Position numbers and translations under genes: made by a program. Positions 1 to 5,882 of a DNA stretch of 8,350 bases are shown piece after piece. A model generated the notes under the pieces. That model saw nothing but the letters and a program-made list of their open reading frames with translations. It did no database searches and had not been told where the DNA came from. Source of the DNA: Neisseria lactamica (GTDB lineage Bacteria; Pseudomonadota; Gammaproteobacteria; Burkholderiales; Neisseriaceae); assembly GCA_001067655.1 (NCBI GenBank), contig JUNU01000046.1, positions 1-8,350 on the forward strand. The letters run 5' to 3'. How positions within the stretch are numbered: the stretch's first letter is position 1; each line of letters starts with the position of its first letter.

Positions 1-102
1 AATATAGTGGATTAACTTTAAACCAGTACGGCGTTGCCTCGCCTTGCCGTACTGTCTGCGGCTTCGTCGCCTTTTCCTGATTTGAATTTAATCCACTATA
101 TT
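1..102. repeat. Short Correia repeat enclosed element (CREE)
   Basis: The ends form a perfect 15-bp inverted repeat (1-15 against 88-102) containing the Correia terminus TATAGTGGATTAA. The interior has the typical Correia strings GTACGGCGTTGCCTCGCC and GCGGCTTCGTCGCC. From TATAGTGG at 3 to CCACTATA at 100 it is 98 bp, slightly shorter than the roughly 105-bp short class I know. CREEs are non-autonomous, MITE-like neisserial elements that insert at TA. They can carry outward promoters and be processed by RNase III when transcribed. This copy lies just beyond the terminator of the leftmost gene; what lies to its left is unknown. Confidence 0.9.
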
Positions 103-105
103 TGC

Positions 106-150
106 AAAGGTCGTCTGAAAATCCCGATTTCAGGTTTTCAGACGACCTTT
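106..150 (-). terminator. Inverted DUS pair, terminator of the EEP-family gene
   Basis: A 16-bp perfect stem pairs 106-121 with 135-150 around a 13-nt loop. Each arm holds a full uptake sequence (108-119 forward, 137-148 reverse). It begins 13 bp beyond the stop codon of the minus-strand gene and is followed on that strand by a short T-containing tail, the usual neisserial arrangement in which paired uptake sequences double as intrinsic terminators. Confidence 0.85.
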
Positions 151-163
151 GGCATTGGTGCGG

Positions 164-925
164 TCAAGGCAGTTTGGGTCGGACTTTGACGCTTAAGGGT
201 AAGTGGTCGGAGAGGCGTTGCCAGTTTTTGCCGTTGTGGATTTGCGAATCTAAGACTTCCAAGTTGCGGGTGTAGACGCGGTCGAGGCTGAGGACGGGCA
301 GGCGGGCGGGGAAGGTTTTGGGGCGTTTGCCGTTGCTGTCGACGAATACTTCGTTCAGGTTCAAGGCGTTGCCTAAGGATAGGGCGGATTTTTGCCGCCA
401 GTCGTTGAAGTCGCCGGCAAGAATCAGCGGGCTTTGCGGGTCGATGTGATGTACGACGTATTCGAAGATGGCGCGGTATTGTTTGGCGCGGTCGGGTTCG
501 CGCAGGTTGAGGTGGGCGCACAGGCAGACGAGCGGGGTGTCCCAGCCTTCGGGCAGGACTTCGCAATGGAGGACGCCGCGCTGTTCGAGTTTGTTGACGC
601 TGATGTTGAGGTTGTGGCGGGTTTCCAGCGGCAGGCGGCTGAGGATGGCGTTGCCGTGGTGGCGCTGCGGGTAAACGGCGTTTTTGCCGTAGCTGCGGTT
701 GTAGGAGAGGCGGTCGCCGAGGATGTCGTAATGCGGTTGTTTGGGGAAGTCGGGCAGCCTGTTGCTGCGCATCAGGTGTTGACCTTGCACTTCCTGCAAA
801 AACAGGACATCCGAGCCTATGCCGCGAAGCTCTTCCGCCATGTTGTCCACTTGGACTTTGCGGTTGAGCGCGGACATGCCTTTGTGCATGTTGTATGAGG
901 TGATGGTAATCGGGCGGGGGGACAT
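164..925 (-). CDS. Endonuclease/exonuclease/phosphatase (EEP) family protein, YbhP-like
   Basis: A 253-residue single-domain protein of the EEP fold (DNase I / exonuclease III / phosphodiesterase superfamily). The metal-dependent active-site motifs appear in the expected order: N12 in SYNMHKG, E45 in LQEVQ, H138 and N140 in AHLNL, GDFND at 171-175, and SDH at 239-241. Domain and motifs cover the full length with no signal peptide or membrane segment, so it is probably cytosolic. E. coli YbhP is the nearest relative I can name; its substrate is unclear, so nuclease and phospho- or lipid-phosphodiesterase roles both remain possible. Start: the ATG at 925 has no in-frame ATG, GTG or TTG in the 45 bp upstream. 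The Shine-Dalgarno is weak. It appears monocistronic, with its own promoter and a DUS-pair terminator. Confidence 0.88.
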   Translation of the reverse strand: MSPRPITITSYNMHKGMSALNRKVQVDNMAEELRGIGSDVLFLQEVQGQHLMRSNRLPDFPKQPHYDILGDRLSYNRSYGKNAVYPQRHHGNAILSRLPLETRHNLNISVNKLEQRGVLHCEVLPEGWDTPLVCLCAHLNLREPDRAKQYRAIFEYVVHHIDPQSPLILAGDFNDWRQKSALSLGNALNLNEVFVDSNGKRPKTFPARLPVLSLDRVYTRNLEVLDSQIHNGKNWQRLSDHLPLSVKVRPKLP

Positions 926-968
926 GATGTGTAACCGTAGTGTGTGCGTAGTTTGTCGTTGTATTGAT

Positions 969-997
969 AGTATAACACTGCAAGTGTTTGGTTTCAG
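969..997 (-). promoter_or_regulatory. Putative extended -10 promoter of the EEP gene
   Basis: On the minus strand TGTTATACT (969-977) is a TGn-extended -10 with TATACT as hexamer. The -35 region around 992-997 (CTGAAA) is a poor match, which is tolerable for extended -10 promoters. The predicted start near 962 leaves a leader of about 37 nt before the ATG at 925. It sits downstream of the preceding terminator, as an independent transcription unit requires. Confidence 0.45.
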
Positions 998-1032
998 TAA
1001 AGATTTGATGGGCTGGCGGCTGCTTTAAGGTA

Positions 1033-1064
1033 AAACGTCGTCTGAAAGGTTTCAGACGACGTTT
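1033..1064 (-). terminator. Hairpin terminator of the glycosyltransferase gene, variant DUS pair
   Basis: A 15-bp perfect stem pairs 1033-1047 with 1050-1064 with only two bases between the arms, so the innermost pairs must open. Both arms hold the uptake core GTCGTCTGAA but with AC in place of AG at its 5' side, so this pair departs from the window's 12-mer. It starts 26 bp past the stop of the minus-strand glycosyltransferase and is followed there by a T-rich end. Confidence 0.8.
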
Positions 1065-1089
1065 GAGGGGGAAACGCGCGCAAAGCGGT

Positions 1090-2643
1090 TTATTTTATGA
1101 ACTCGTCCATGCCGTCTTCGCAGCGGATTTTTTGTTCGGACAACGTGGCTTTGAGCAGGGCGTCGTTTTGCGGCAGGGCGTCGCGTTCGGCTTCGTGATG
1201 CCAAAGGTGGTAGGCGATGCCGGCGAATTTGAGGTTGTGGCGTTTCATGCCGTTATGGAAGAGGCGGGCGACGAACTCGCTGTCTTCGCGCCCCCAGCCG
1301 ACAAAGCGGTTGTCGAAGCCGTTGACGGCGAGCGCATCGCTGCGGAAAAAGCCCATATTGCAGGTTTTGATGCCTTTGTGTTTGCGGTTGCTTTGGCTGC
1401 CGATCAGGGCGGACAGGCTGCGACAGCGCAGGGCGGAGAGGCGTTTTTCTATGCCTTGGCTGAGCGCGGACAAATCGGGCAATTCGCCGGAATCTAAAAT
1501 TTCTTGGGTGCGGTTTTGGGTCAGGATAACGCGCGAACCCTGTATCAGCCTGCCTTTGCGTGCGAGCTTGAGGTGGTCGGCGATGAAGGATGGGTCGAGT
1601 ATCATATCGCCGTCGATAAGGATGATGTAGTCGCTTTTTGCTTGCGCCAGTGCGCGGTTGCGTGATTCGGCGGCGCGGAAGCCGTCGTCCGGCCGCCAAG
1701 AATGTTTGACGGGGATGTCGGTATGGCTGCGGATGAACTCGACGACTGCGGCGGTGTCTTGGCGCGAACCGTCGTCGGCGACGATGATTTCGTCGGGCCG
1801 GCGGGTTTGCGCGAGCGCGGATTTTAAAACCAGCTCCAGCGCGTCGGGGCGGTTGTAGGTGGTTACAATCAGGGCGACGCTGATATTGCGGTTGCGCTCG
1901 TAAAGTTTGACATATTTGTAGTACGAACCTTGCGCATTGGCGATGGAAATGGTCAAGCCGTCCGCGCCGTAGGCGAAACCGCGTTTAAGCAGGTAGTTTT
2001 TGACAAACGATACGCTGCCGTGCAACAGGGCTTTGAAGGGCGAGCTGTCTTTTTTGTAGCGGTTTTCTTCGGCGTAGAGCGAGCTGTATTGCTGCATTTT
2101 CTGAATCAGCCCTTCGGCGTTTTCGAAGGAATAGTGTTTCAGACGACCTTCGAGCGGACGGACGTTTGCATCGGGCGGCAAGATCAGCGATTCATGCACC
2201 TGACGGTCGGAAAAACGGGTAAACCGGCGGTGGTAAAGGCGCGGGATAATATCGGGATACCATCCGCAGGCTTTGATCAAACGGCCGTTGTAGTGGTTCA
2301 GGCGCGAGAGCGAGAAGATGTTTTGTTCTTTGTTTTCCGCGACGGCTTTGCGGATGGCGGCAACCAATTCGCTATCCGCCACTTCGTCGCTGTCTATGCT
2401 GAATATCCAATTGTTTTGCGCGAGGCGGGCGGCAAGGTTTTTCATCGGGCCGAAGCCGATGAAGTCGTATTTGTAATAACTGACGTTGGTGAAGCGTTCG
2501 GCAATTTCGAAGGTGCGGTCGGTCGAGCCGTTGTCGAGCAGCAAAACTTCGTCGAAGTCTTGAAGCACGGTCAAAACTTCGTGCAGATAGCGTTCCGAGT
2601 TTTTGACCAACATGGCTGCTGTGGCGGGAATTTTCGGGTTCAT
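1090..2643 (-). CDS. Two-domain family 2 glycosyltransferase (WaaE/LgtF-like N-terminal half)
   Basis: A 517-residue protein with two GT2 (GT-A fold) catalytic domains in tandem. Domain 1 (about 5-250) has DNGSTDRT at 37-44, the DSD metal/nucleotide motif at 84-86, RQVHESL near 147-153 and the KHYSF segment at 168-172, the pattern of WaaE/KdtX/LgtF enzymes that add glucose to the inner-core heptose of LPS/LOS. Domain 2 (about 253-500) has TTYNRP at 260-265, DDGS at 289-292, DGD at 343-345, and a galactosyltransferase-like C-terminal motif GWGREDSEF at 448-456. Family enzymes are usually single-domain and 250-300 residues long, so this is a natural fusion. No membrane segments are visible; activity at the inner face of the inner membrane is inferred. 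The donor and acceptor of domain 2 cannot be read from sequence. The ATG at 2643 has no clear Shine-Dalgarno, and an uptake sequence abuts it. Confidence 0.87.
   Translation of the reverse strand: MNPKIPATAAMLVKNSERYLHEVLTVLQDFDEVLLLDNGSTDRTFEIAERFTNVSYYKYDFIGFGPMKNLAARLAQNNWIFSIDSDEVADSELVAAIRKAVAENKEQNIFSLSRLNHYNGRLIKACGWYPDIIPRLYHRRFTRFSDRQVHESLILPPDANVRPLEGRLKHYSFENAEGLIQKMQQYSSLYAEENRYKKDSSPFKALLHGSVSFVKNYLLKRGFAYGADGLTISIANAQGSYYKYVKLYERNRNISVALIVTTYNRPDALELVLKSALAQTRRPDEIIVADDGSRQDTAAVVEFIRSHTDIPVKHSWRPDDGFRAAESRNRALAQAKSDYIILIDGDMILDPSFIADHLKLARKGRLIQGSRVILTQNRTQEILDSGELPDLSALSQGIEKRLSALRCRSLSALIGSQSNRKHKGIKTCNMGFFRSDALAVNGFDNRFVGWGREDSEFVARLFHNGMKRHNLKFAGIAYHLWHHEAERDALPQNDALLKATLSEQKIRCEDGMDEFIK
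2138..2149 (-). repeat. Intragenic DNA uptake sequence
   Basis: An exact reverse-oriented 12-mer uptake sequence inside the glycosyltransferase reading frame, encoding part of E-G-R-L-K-H (residues 164-169) between its two domains. It cannot form a hairpin with a nearby partner, so it serves uptake only. Confidence 0.85.
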
Positions 2644-2647
2644 GATG

Positions 2648-2674
2648 AGGTCGTCTGAAAAGGGATCGTCTGAA
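2648..2674 (+). repeat. Tandem DNA uptake sequences at the glycosyltransferase start
   Basis: An exact AGGTCGTCTGAA at 2648-2659 is followed in the same orientation by GGATCGTCTGAA at 2663-2674, which matches 10 of 12 positions. They occupy the bases directly 5' of the minus-strand ATG at 2643, where a ribosome binding site would be expected. Confidence 0.8.
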
Positions 2675-2759
2675 AAATCAAAATCGGGAAATCAAGGCAG
2701 TTCAGCAATGGCGGCGGTCAGTTCTTCGTGGAAAGCGTGTATTTTAACCGATATACCGC

Positions 2760-2765
2760 TACAAT
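2760..2765 (+). promoter_or_regulatory. Possible -10 element for dusC
   Basis: TACAAT at 2760-2765 is a good -10 hexamer 35 bp before the dusC ATG. No convincing -35 stands 15-18 bp upstream (GTGTAT region), so support is partial. A minus-strand -10-like TAAAAT (2741-2746 in plus coordinates) could serve the divergent glycosyltransferase and would nearly overlap it. Confidence 0.35.
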
Positions 2766-2779
2766 ACGCATTTCCTTTT

Positions 2780-2791
2780 TTCAGACGACCT
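2780..2791 (-). repeat. DNA uptake sequence in the dusC leader
   Basis: An exact reverse-oriented uptake 12-mer ends 8 bp before the dusC ATG. It occupies the Shine-Dalgarno zone; the sequence between it and the ATG is pyrimidine-rich (CCTCC), so dusC lacks an ordinary ribosome binding site. Confidence 0.85.
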
Positions 2792-2799
2792 CCTCCGAT

Positions 2800-3768
2800 A
2801 TGCAGCTTATCCTTGCGCCCATGCAGGGGCTGGTGGACGATGTGATGCGCGATTTGCTGACCCGTATCGGCGGCTACGACGAATGCGTCAGCGAGTTTGT
2901 CCGCATTACCCACACCGTCCATTCCCGTTCCACCTGGCTCAAATACGTCCCCGAAATCGCCAACGGCAACAAGACCCCCGCCGGCACGCCCTGTACCGTC
3001 CAGCTTTTAGGCAGCGATGCCGACAATATGGCGGTCAACGCTTTGGAAGCCGTACGCTTCGGCGCGGACAAAATCGACCTTAATTTCGGCTGCCCCGCCC
3101 CGACGGTCAACAAACACAAAGGCGGCGCCGTCCTGCTCAAAGAGCCGGATCTTATCCACCATATCGTCAAAACCCTGCGCCAACGCCTGCCCGAACACAT
3201 CCCGCTCACCGGCAAAATGCGGCTCGGCTACGAAGACAAAAGCCTCGCGCTCGAATGCGCCGCCGCCATTGCCGAAAGCGGAGCCTGCGCCCTGACCGTA
3301 CACGCCCGCACCAAAGTTGAAGGCTACGAACCGCCCGCGCATTGGGAATGGATACGCAAAATCCGCGAACACGTCGCCATCCCTGTAACCGCCAACGGCG
3401 ACGTGTTCAGCCTCAAAGACTATATCGGCATTAAAGAGATGACGGGCTGCAACAGCGTCATGCTCGGCCGCGGCGCTGTCATCCGCCCCGATTTGGCACG
3501 CCAAATCAAACAATACGAAAACGGCGAAACCGTCCGCGATACCGATTTCGCCGAAGTTTCGGTGTGGATAAACCAGTTTTTCCATTTGTGTCTCGCCAAA
3601 GAAGCAAACAACAAATACCCCGTCGCTCGTCTGAAACAATGGCTGGGCATGATGAAGAAAGAGTTTGGAGAAGCGCAGGAACTGTTTGACGCGGTAAGGG
3701 CGGTCAAAGACGCGGAAGAAGTCGCGCGGATTTTGGCAGCGTTTGAAGATAGGATGAATGCTGGGTAA
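2800..3768 (+). CDS. dusC: tRNA-dihydrouridine(16) synthase DusC
   Basis: A 322-residue flavoenzyme that reduces uridine to dihydrouridine in the tRNA D-loop using FMN and NADPH; the DusC subfamily acts on U16. Visible features are the N-terminal LILAPMQG FMN-binding strand, SEFVR at 31-35, NFGCPAPTVNKHKGGA at 95-110 with the catalytic acid Cys98 (same number as in E. coli DusC), GKMRLG at 138-143, HARTK at 168-172, ANGD at 198-201 and GRGA at 223-226. The C-terminal helical domain includes VARLKQWL at 275-282, as in DusC. The frame is open for 24 codons upstream, but the ATG at 2800 is chosen because it places MQLILAPMQG exactly at the family's usual N terminus. It is monocistronic, divergent from the glycosyltransferase and convergent with lldD. 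Confidence 0.93.
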   Translation: MQLILAPMQGLVDDVMRDLLTRIGGYDECVSEFVRITHTVHSRSTWLKYVPEIANGNKTPAGTPCTVQLLGSDADNMAVNALEAVRFGADKIDLNFGCPAPTVNKHKGGAVLLKEPDLIHHIVKTLRQRLPEHIPLTGKMRLGYEDKSLALECAAAIAESGACALTVHARTKVEGYEPPAHWEWIRKIREHVAIPVTANGDVFSLKDYIGIKEMTGCNSVMLGRGAVIRPDLARQIKQYENGETVRDTDFAEVSVWINQFFHLCLAKEANNKYPVARLKQWLGMMKKEFGEAQELFDAVRAVKDAEEVARILAAFEDRMNAG

Positions 3769-3773
3769 TGATG

Positions 3774-3805
3774 AGGTCGTCTGAAAACATATTTTCAGAC
3801 GACCT
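3774..3805 (+). terminator. Inverted DUS pair, terminator of dusC
   Basis: A 14-bp perfect stem pairs 3774-3787 with 3792-3805 with a CATA loop. Both arms contain exact uptake 12-mers (3774-3785 and 3794-3805). It begins six bases after the dusC stop and is followed by TTCTATAT. Confidence 0.88.
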
Positions 3806-3811
3806 TTCTAT

Positions 3812-3837
3812 ATGAAACACCAAAATGAAACACCAAA
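3812..3837. repeat. Tandem 13-bp direct repeat
   Basis: ATGAAACACCAAA occurs twice without spacing (3812-3824 and 3825-3837). The second copy is part of the left arm of the lldD terminator, so one arm of that terminator is duplicated outward. Confidence 0.9.
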
Positions 3838-3876
3838 CCGGCGGTTAATCTGTTTAACCGCCGGTTTGGTGTTTCA
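3826..3876 (-). terminator. Strong hairpin terminator of lldD
   Basis: A 23-bp perfect stem pairs 3826-3848 with 3854-3876 around a 5-nt loop. It starts 6 bp beyond the lldD stop codon on the minus strand and its exit side reads TTTTGG there. It contains no uptake sequence, unlike most terminators in this window. Being symmetrical, it may also catch readthrough from dusC. Confidence 0.88.
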
Positions 3877-3882
3877 AAGCCA

Positions 3883-5055
3883 TCAGAATTTGTCATTAGG
3901 CCAGCGTGTGCTTTGCAGGATGCTTGCATCGACGTCCTGAATATTGCGATGGCCGGTAAACGCCATGGATACGTCCATTTCCTTATATAGGATTTCCAGC
4001 GCGCGGGTAACGCCTTCTTCGCCGTATGCGCCCAAACCGTAGAGGAACGCGCGGCCTATCATTGTGCCTTTCGCTCCCAAAGCCCATGCTTTGAGGATGT
4101 CCTGACCGCTGCGGATGCCGCTGTCCATCCACACTTCGATGTCGCTGCCGACTGCGCTGACGATGTCGGGCAAGGCTTTGATCGAGGATACGGTATCGTC
4201 GAGCTGGCGGCCGCCGTGGTTAGAAACGACCAATGCGTCCGCGCCGCTTTTCGCTGCTTTTTCCGCATCTTCAGGTTCCATAATGCCTTTGATAATCAGC
4301 TTGCCGCCCCACAAATCTTTAATGCGCGCGACGTCGTCCCAGCTCAGGCGCGGGTCGAATTGTTCGGACGTCCACGAAGACAGCGAAGACAAATCGCCGA
4401 CGTTTTTAGCATGTCCGACGATATTGCGGAACGTGCGGCGTTCCGTGTTCAGCATTTTCATGCACCATTCGGGCTTAGTTGCCAGATTAATTAAATTGGC
4501 GATGGTCGGTTTCGGCGGCGCGGACAGGCCGTTTTTGATGTCTTTGTGACGTTGGCCCAAAACCTGCAAATCGGCGGTCAAAACCAATGCCGAGCATTTG
4601 GCATCTTTCGCGCGCTTAATCAGGTTTTCCATAAACTCGCGGTCGCGCATCACATAAAGCTGAAACCAAAACGGCGCGCTGGTGTTTTCGGCAACGTCTT
4701 CAATCGAGCAGATGGACATGGTGGAGAGCGTAAACGGAATGCCGAACTTCTCCGCCGCCCGCGCCGCCAAGATTTCGCCGTCGGCGTGTGCCATGCCGGT
4801 AAAGCCAGTCGGCGCAATCGCTACCGGCATTTTCACATCCTGACCGATCATTTTGGTTTCCAAGCTTCTGCCTTCCATATTGACCAATACCTTTTGGCGG
4901 AAGCGGATGTCTTTGAAATCCAAAGTGTTTTCGCGGTAGGTAGTTTCCGTCCAAGAACCTGAATCGATGTAATCGTAAAACATGCGCGGCATCTTGCGCT
5001 TGGCGACAAGGCGCAGGTCTTCGATACAGGTCATTTTGCTCAAATCGCGTTTCAT
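3883..5055 (-). CDS. lldD: FMN-dependent L-lactate dehydrogenase LldD
   Basis: A 390-residue member of the FMN-dependent alpha-hydroxy acid dehydrogenase/oxidase family. It oxidises L-lactate to pyruvate and passes electrons to the respiratory quinone pool at the inner membrane, allowing growth on host lactate. Family signatures: YDYIDSG at 27-33, APTGFTGM at 81-88, FTLSTMS at 108-114, FQLYV at 131-135 with the substrate tyrosine Y134, K256 in IIKGI, the active-site SNHGGRQLD at 278-286 (base H280, substrate arginine R283), DSGIR at 311-315 and the phosphate-binding GRAFLYG at 334-340. Length is normal (E. coli LldD is 396). The ATG at 5055 is preceded by AGAGG at 9 nt. Other 2-hydroxy acid substrates cannot be excluded, but L-lactate fits the organism. 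Divergent from iscR, with a leader of about 120 nt if the TATAAT at 5182-5187 is used. Confidence 0.92.
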   Translation of the reverse strand: MKRDLSKMTCIEDLRLVAKRKMPRMFYDYIDSGSWTETTYRENTLDFKDIRFRQKVLVNMEGRSLETKMIGQDVKMPVAIAPTGFTGMAHADGEILAARAAEKFGIPFTLSTMSICSIEDVAENTSAPFWFQLYVMRDREFMENLIKRAKDAKCSALVLTADLQVLGQRHKDIKNGLSAPPKPTIANLINLATKPEWCMKMLNTERRTFRNIVGHAKNVGDLSSLSSWTSEQFDPRLSWDDVARIKDLWGGKLIIKGIMEPEDAEKAAKSGADALVVSNHGGRQLDDTVSSIKALPDIVSAVGSDIEVWMDSGIRSGQDILKAWALGAKGTMIGRAFLYGLGAYGEEGVTRALEILYKEMDVSMAFTGHRNIQDVDASILQSTRWPNDKF

Positions 5056-5091
5056 TGTTGATTGCCTCTGTTAAGGGGTTGCTTATGGATT

Positions 5092-5132
5092 GGGTCGTCT
5101 GAAACGGGCAGGGCGGTTTCAGACGACCTTTT
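5092..5132. repeat. Inverted DUS pair hairpin in the lldD leader
   Basis: A 13-bp perfect stem pairs 5093-5105 with 5116-5128 around a 10-nt loop. The left arm is GGGTCGTCTGAA (one mismatch to the dialect 12-mer); the right arm is exact (5118-5129). A TTTT tract follows on the plus strand only, so as an intrinsic terminator it would act on rightward transcription, antisense to lldD. In the lldD mRNA it is a leader hairpin about 40 nt before the start codon. Confidence 0.75.
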
Positions 5133-5162
5133 GCAATACCATAATGATTTAGTATGAATTAG

Positions 5163-5176
5163 ATAATCTATATCAA
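5163..5176 (-). promoter_or_regulatory. Possible FNR-like site upstream of lldD
   Basis: On the minus strand TTGAT-N4-ATTAT matches 8 of 10 positions of the FNR consensus TTGAT-N4-ATCAA. If lldD transcription starts near 5130 from a TATGGT -10 (5138-5143), the site would be centred about 39 bp upstream, close to a class II activator position. If the TATAAT promoter at 5182-5187 is used, it would overlap the start and repress. It is a candidate only. Confidence 0.25.
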
Positions 5177-5181
5177 TCGCA

Positions 5182-5187
5182 ATTATA
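5182..5187 (-). promoter_or_regulatory. Perfect -10 hexamer, likely lldD promoter
   Basis: TATAAT reads on the minus strand at 5187-5182. The only -35-like string is TTGGCG with a 19-bp spacer, inside a small GC hairpin (CCCCGC 5204-5209 with GCGGGG 5215-5220). The predicted start near 5175 gives a leader of about 120 nt. The weak -35 suggests dependence on an activator, or that another promoter is used. Confidence 0.4.
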
Positions 5188-5231
5188 AAGCAAATGGTTT
5201 TAACCCCGCCAAAAGCGGGGTAATAGCACTT

Positions 5232-5243
5232 TTCAGACGACCT
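5232..5243 (-). repeat. Solitary DNA uptake sequence
   Basis: An exact reverse-oriented 12-mer with no inverted partner within hairpin distance; the nearest uptake sequence is about 100 bp away. It lies between the divergent lldD and iscR promoters. Confidence 0.85.
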
Positions 5244-5337
5244 CGGATTCAAGTTTCAGATAAAAAAGAGAAATCTTCAGGCAGATAAAAATCAATTCGC
5301 ACAGCCATTTAAACAAACAATCGGAAGATGCCTGAAT

Positions 5338-5362
5338 ATACTTGACTGAATCACTCAGATAT
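5338..5362 (+). promoter_or_regulatory. Type 1 IscR operator at the iscR promoter
   Basis: The 25-bp site has left half ATACTTGACT, centre GAATC and right half ACTCAGATAT. Against the E. coli type 1 consensus as I recall it (ATASYYGACT / RWWWY / AGTCRRSTAT), 23 of 25 positions agree; the misses are C for G at position 17 and A for S at position 22. Type 1 sites bind [2Fe-2S]-IscR, which represses the isc operon when clusters are sufficient. The site covers the -35 and most of the spacer of the iscR promoter, as at E. coli PiscR. Confidence 0.85.
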
Positions 5363-5370
5363 TAGACAAT
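5342..5370 (+). promoter_or_regulatory. Sigma-70 promoter of the isc operon
   Basis: TTGACT (5342-5347) and GACAAT (5365-5370) are separated by 17 bp, with a predicted start near 5377 and a leader of about 30 nt. The -35 lies within the IscR operator, so bound IscR should exclude RNA polymerase. Confidence 0.75.
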
Positions 5371-5406
5371 CGCACCACTATAAAAAAGCCGACACAGGCA
5401 CCTACC

Positions 5407-5853
5407 ATGAGACTGACCACAAAAGGGCGTTTTGCCGTTACCGCCATGATCGATTTGGCGATGAACGCGCAAACCGGCGCTGTCAAACTCAGCGCCATCA
5501 GCGAACGCCAAAGCATTTCGCTTTCCTATCTCGAACAACTATTCAGCAAACTGCGGCGCGCCGGGCTGGTCGAAAGCCTGCGCGGCCCCGGCGGCGGCTA
5601 CATCCTCGCCGCCCCTCCCGCACAAATCAATATCGCCCAAATCATTTCCGCCGCCGAAGACAAGCTGGACGCCACCCAATGCAGCAGCAAAGCCAACTGC
5701 CACCACGGTGCGCCTTGTCTGACGCACGACCTTTGGGAAAACCTGAACAAAACCATCAACGATTACCTCAGCAGCGTTACCCTGCAAAGCATCATCGAAC
5801 AGAAAAACAGCGATGACGGCAGCCACGTCATCCAATTTACACATATCCATTAA
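5407..5853 (+). CDS. iscR: Iron-sulphur cluster regulator IscR (Rrf2 family)
   Basis: A 148-residue transcription factor that senses cellular [2Fe-2S] status and represses its own isc operon when holding a cluster. The N-terminal Rrf2 winged-helix domain (1-80) includes MRLTTKGRFAVTAM, a recognition region around SLSYLEQLFSKLR (38-50) with E43, the residue that tunes site selectivity in E. coli IscR, and the wing RGPGGGY at 59-65. The cluster ligands C92, C98, C104 and H107 all match the E. coli positions exactly. The C-terminal tail is variable, as in the family. The ATG at 5407 gives the canonical MRLTTKGR start, with a modest CAGG 8 nt upstream. It is first in the isc operon, 29 bp before iscS, and its promoter carries a type 1 operator. 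Confidence 0.96.
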   Translation: MRLTTKGRFAVTAMIDLAMNAQTGAVKLSAISERQSISLSYLEQLFSKLRRAGLVESLRGPGGGYILAAPPAQINIAQIISAAEDKLDATQCSSKANCHHGAPCLTHDLWENLNKTINDYLSSVTLQSIIEQKNSDDGSHVIQFTHIH

Positions 5854-5882
5854 GTACATTACAGAAAAAGAAAGAGCAAACC

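Larger units (their letters stand above)
5056..5406. other. 351-bp divergent intergenic region between lldD and iscR
   Basis: No protein-coding gene is supported here. From left to right it holds the lldD ribosome binding site (5065-5069), the leader hairpin of paired uptake sequences, an AT-rich block at 5140-5190 with the lldD promoter signals, a 6-bp GC stem at 5204-5220, a solitary uptake sequence at 5232-5243, an A-rich stretch without recognised signals at 5250-5330, and the IscR-controlled iscR promoter. Confidence 0.8.

Noticed and set aside
138..983. Minus-strand frame of 281 codons overlapping the EEP gene
   Set aside because: Proline/arginine/glutamine-rich low-complexity translation typical of an out-of-frame shadow; the EEP frame carries the family motifs.
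2728..2799. 24-codon N-terminal extension of dusC
   Set aside because: The extension would cover the putative -10 and an uptake sequence and lies beyond the family's normal start; the ATG at 2800 gives the canonical N terminus.
2692..2922. Minus-strand 76-codon frame ending with a plausible-looking segment FHEELTAAIAELP
   Set aside because: Most of it is antisense to dusC and the rest covers the divergent promoter region; no Shine-Dalgarno and no recognisable protein. A tiny remnant of a lost gene cannot be excluded.
5136..5161. Type 2 IscR site near lldD
   Set aside because: The CC and A positions fit but the downstream TA and GG positions do not.
5140..5190. Fur box in the AT-rich block upstream of lldD
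   Set aside because: Best alignment to the 7-1-7 Fur pattern has too many mismatches to support.
5276..5336. 8-bp inverted repeat TTCAGGCA / TGCCTGAA upstream of the iscR operator
   Set aside because: Arms are 45 bp apart, short, and without a known role; likely chance.
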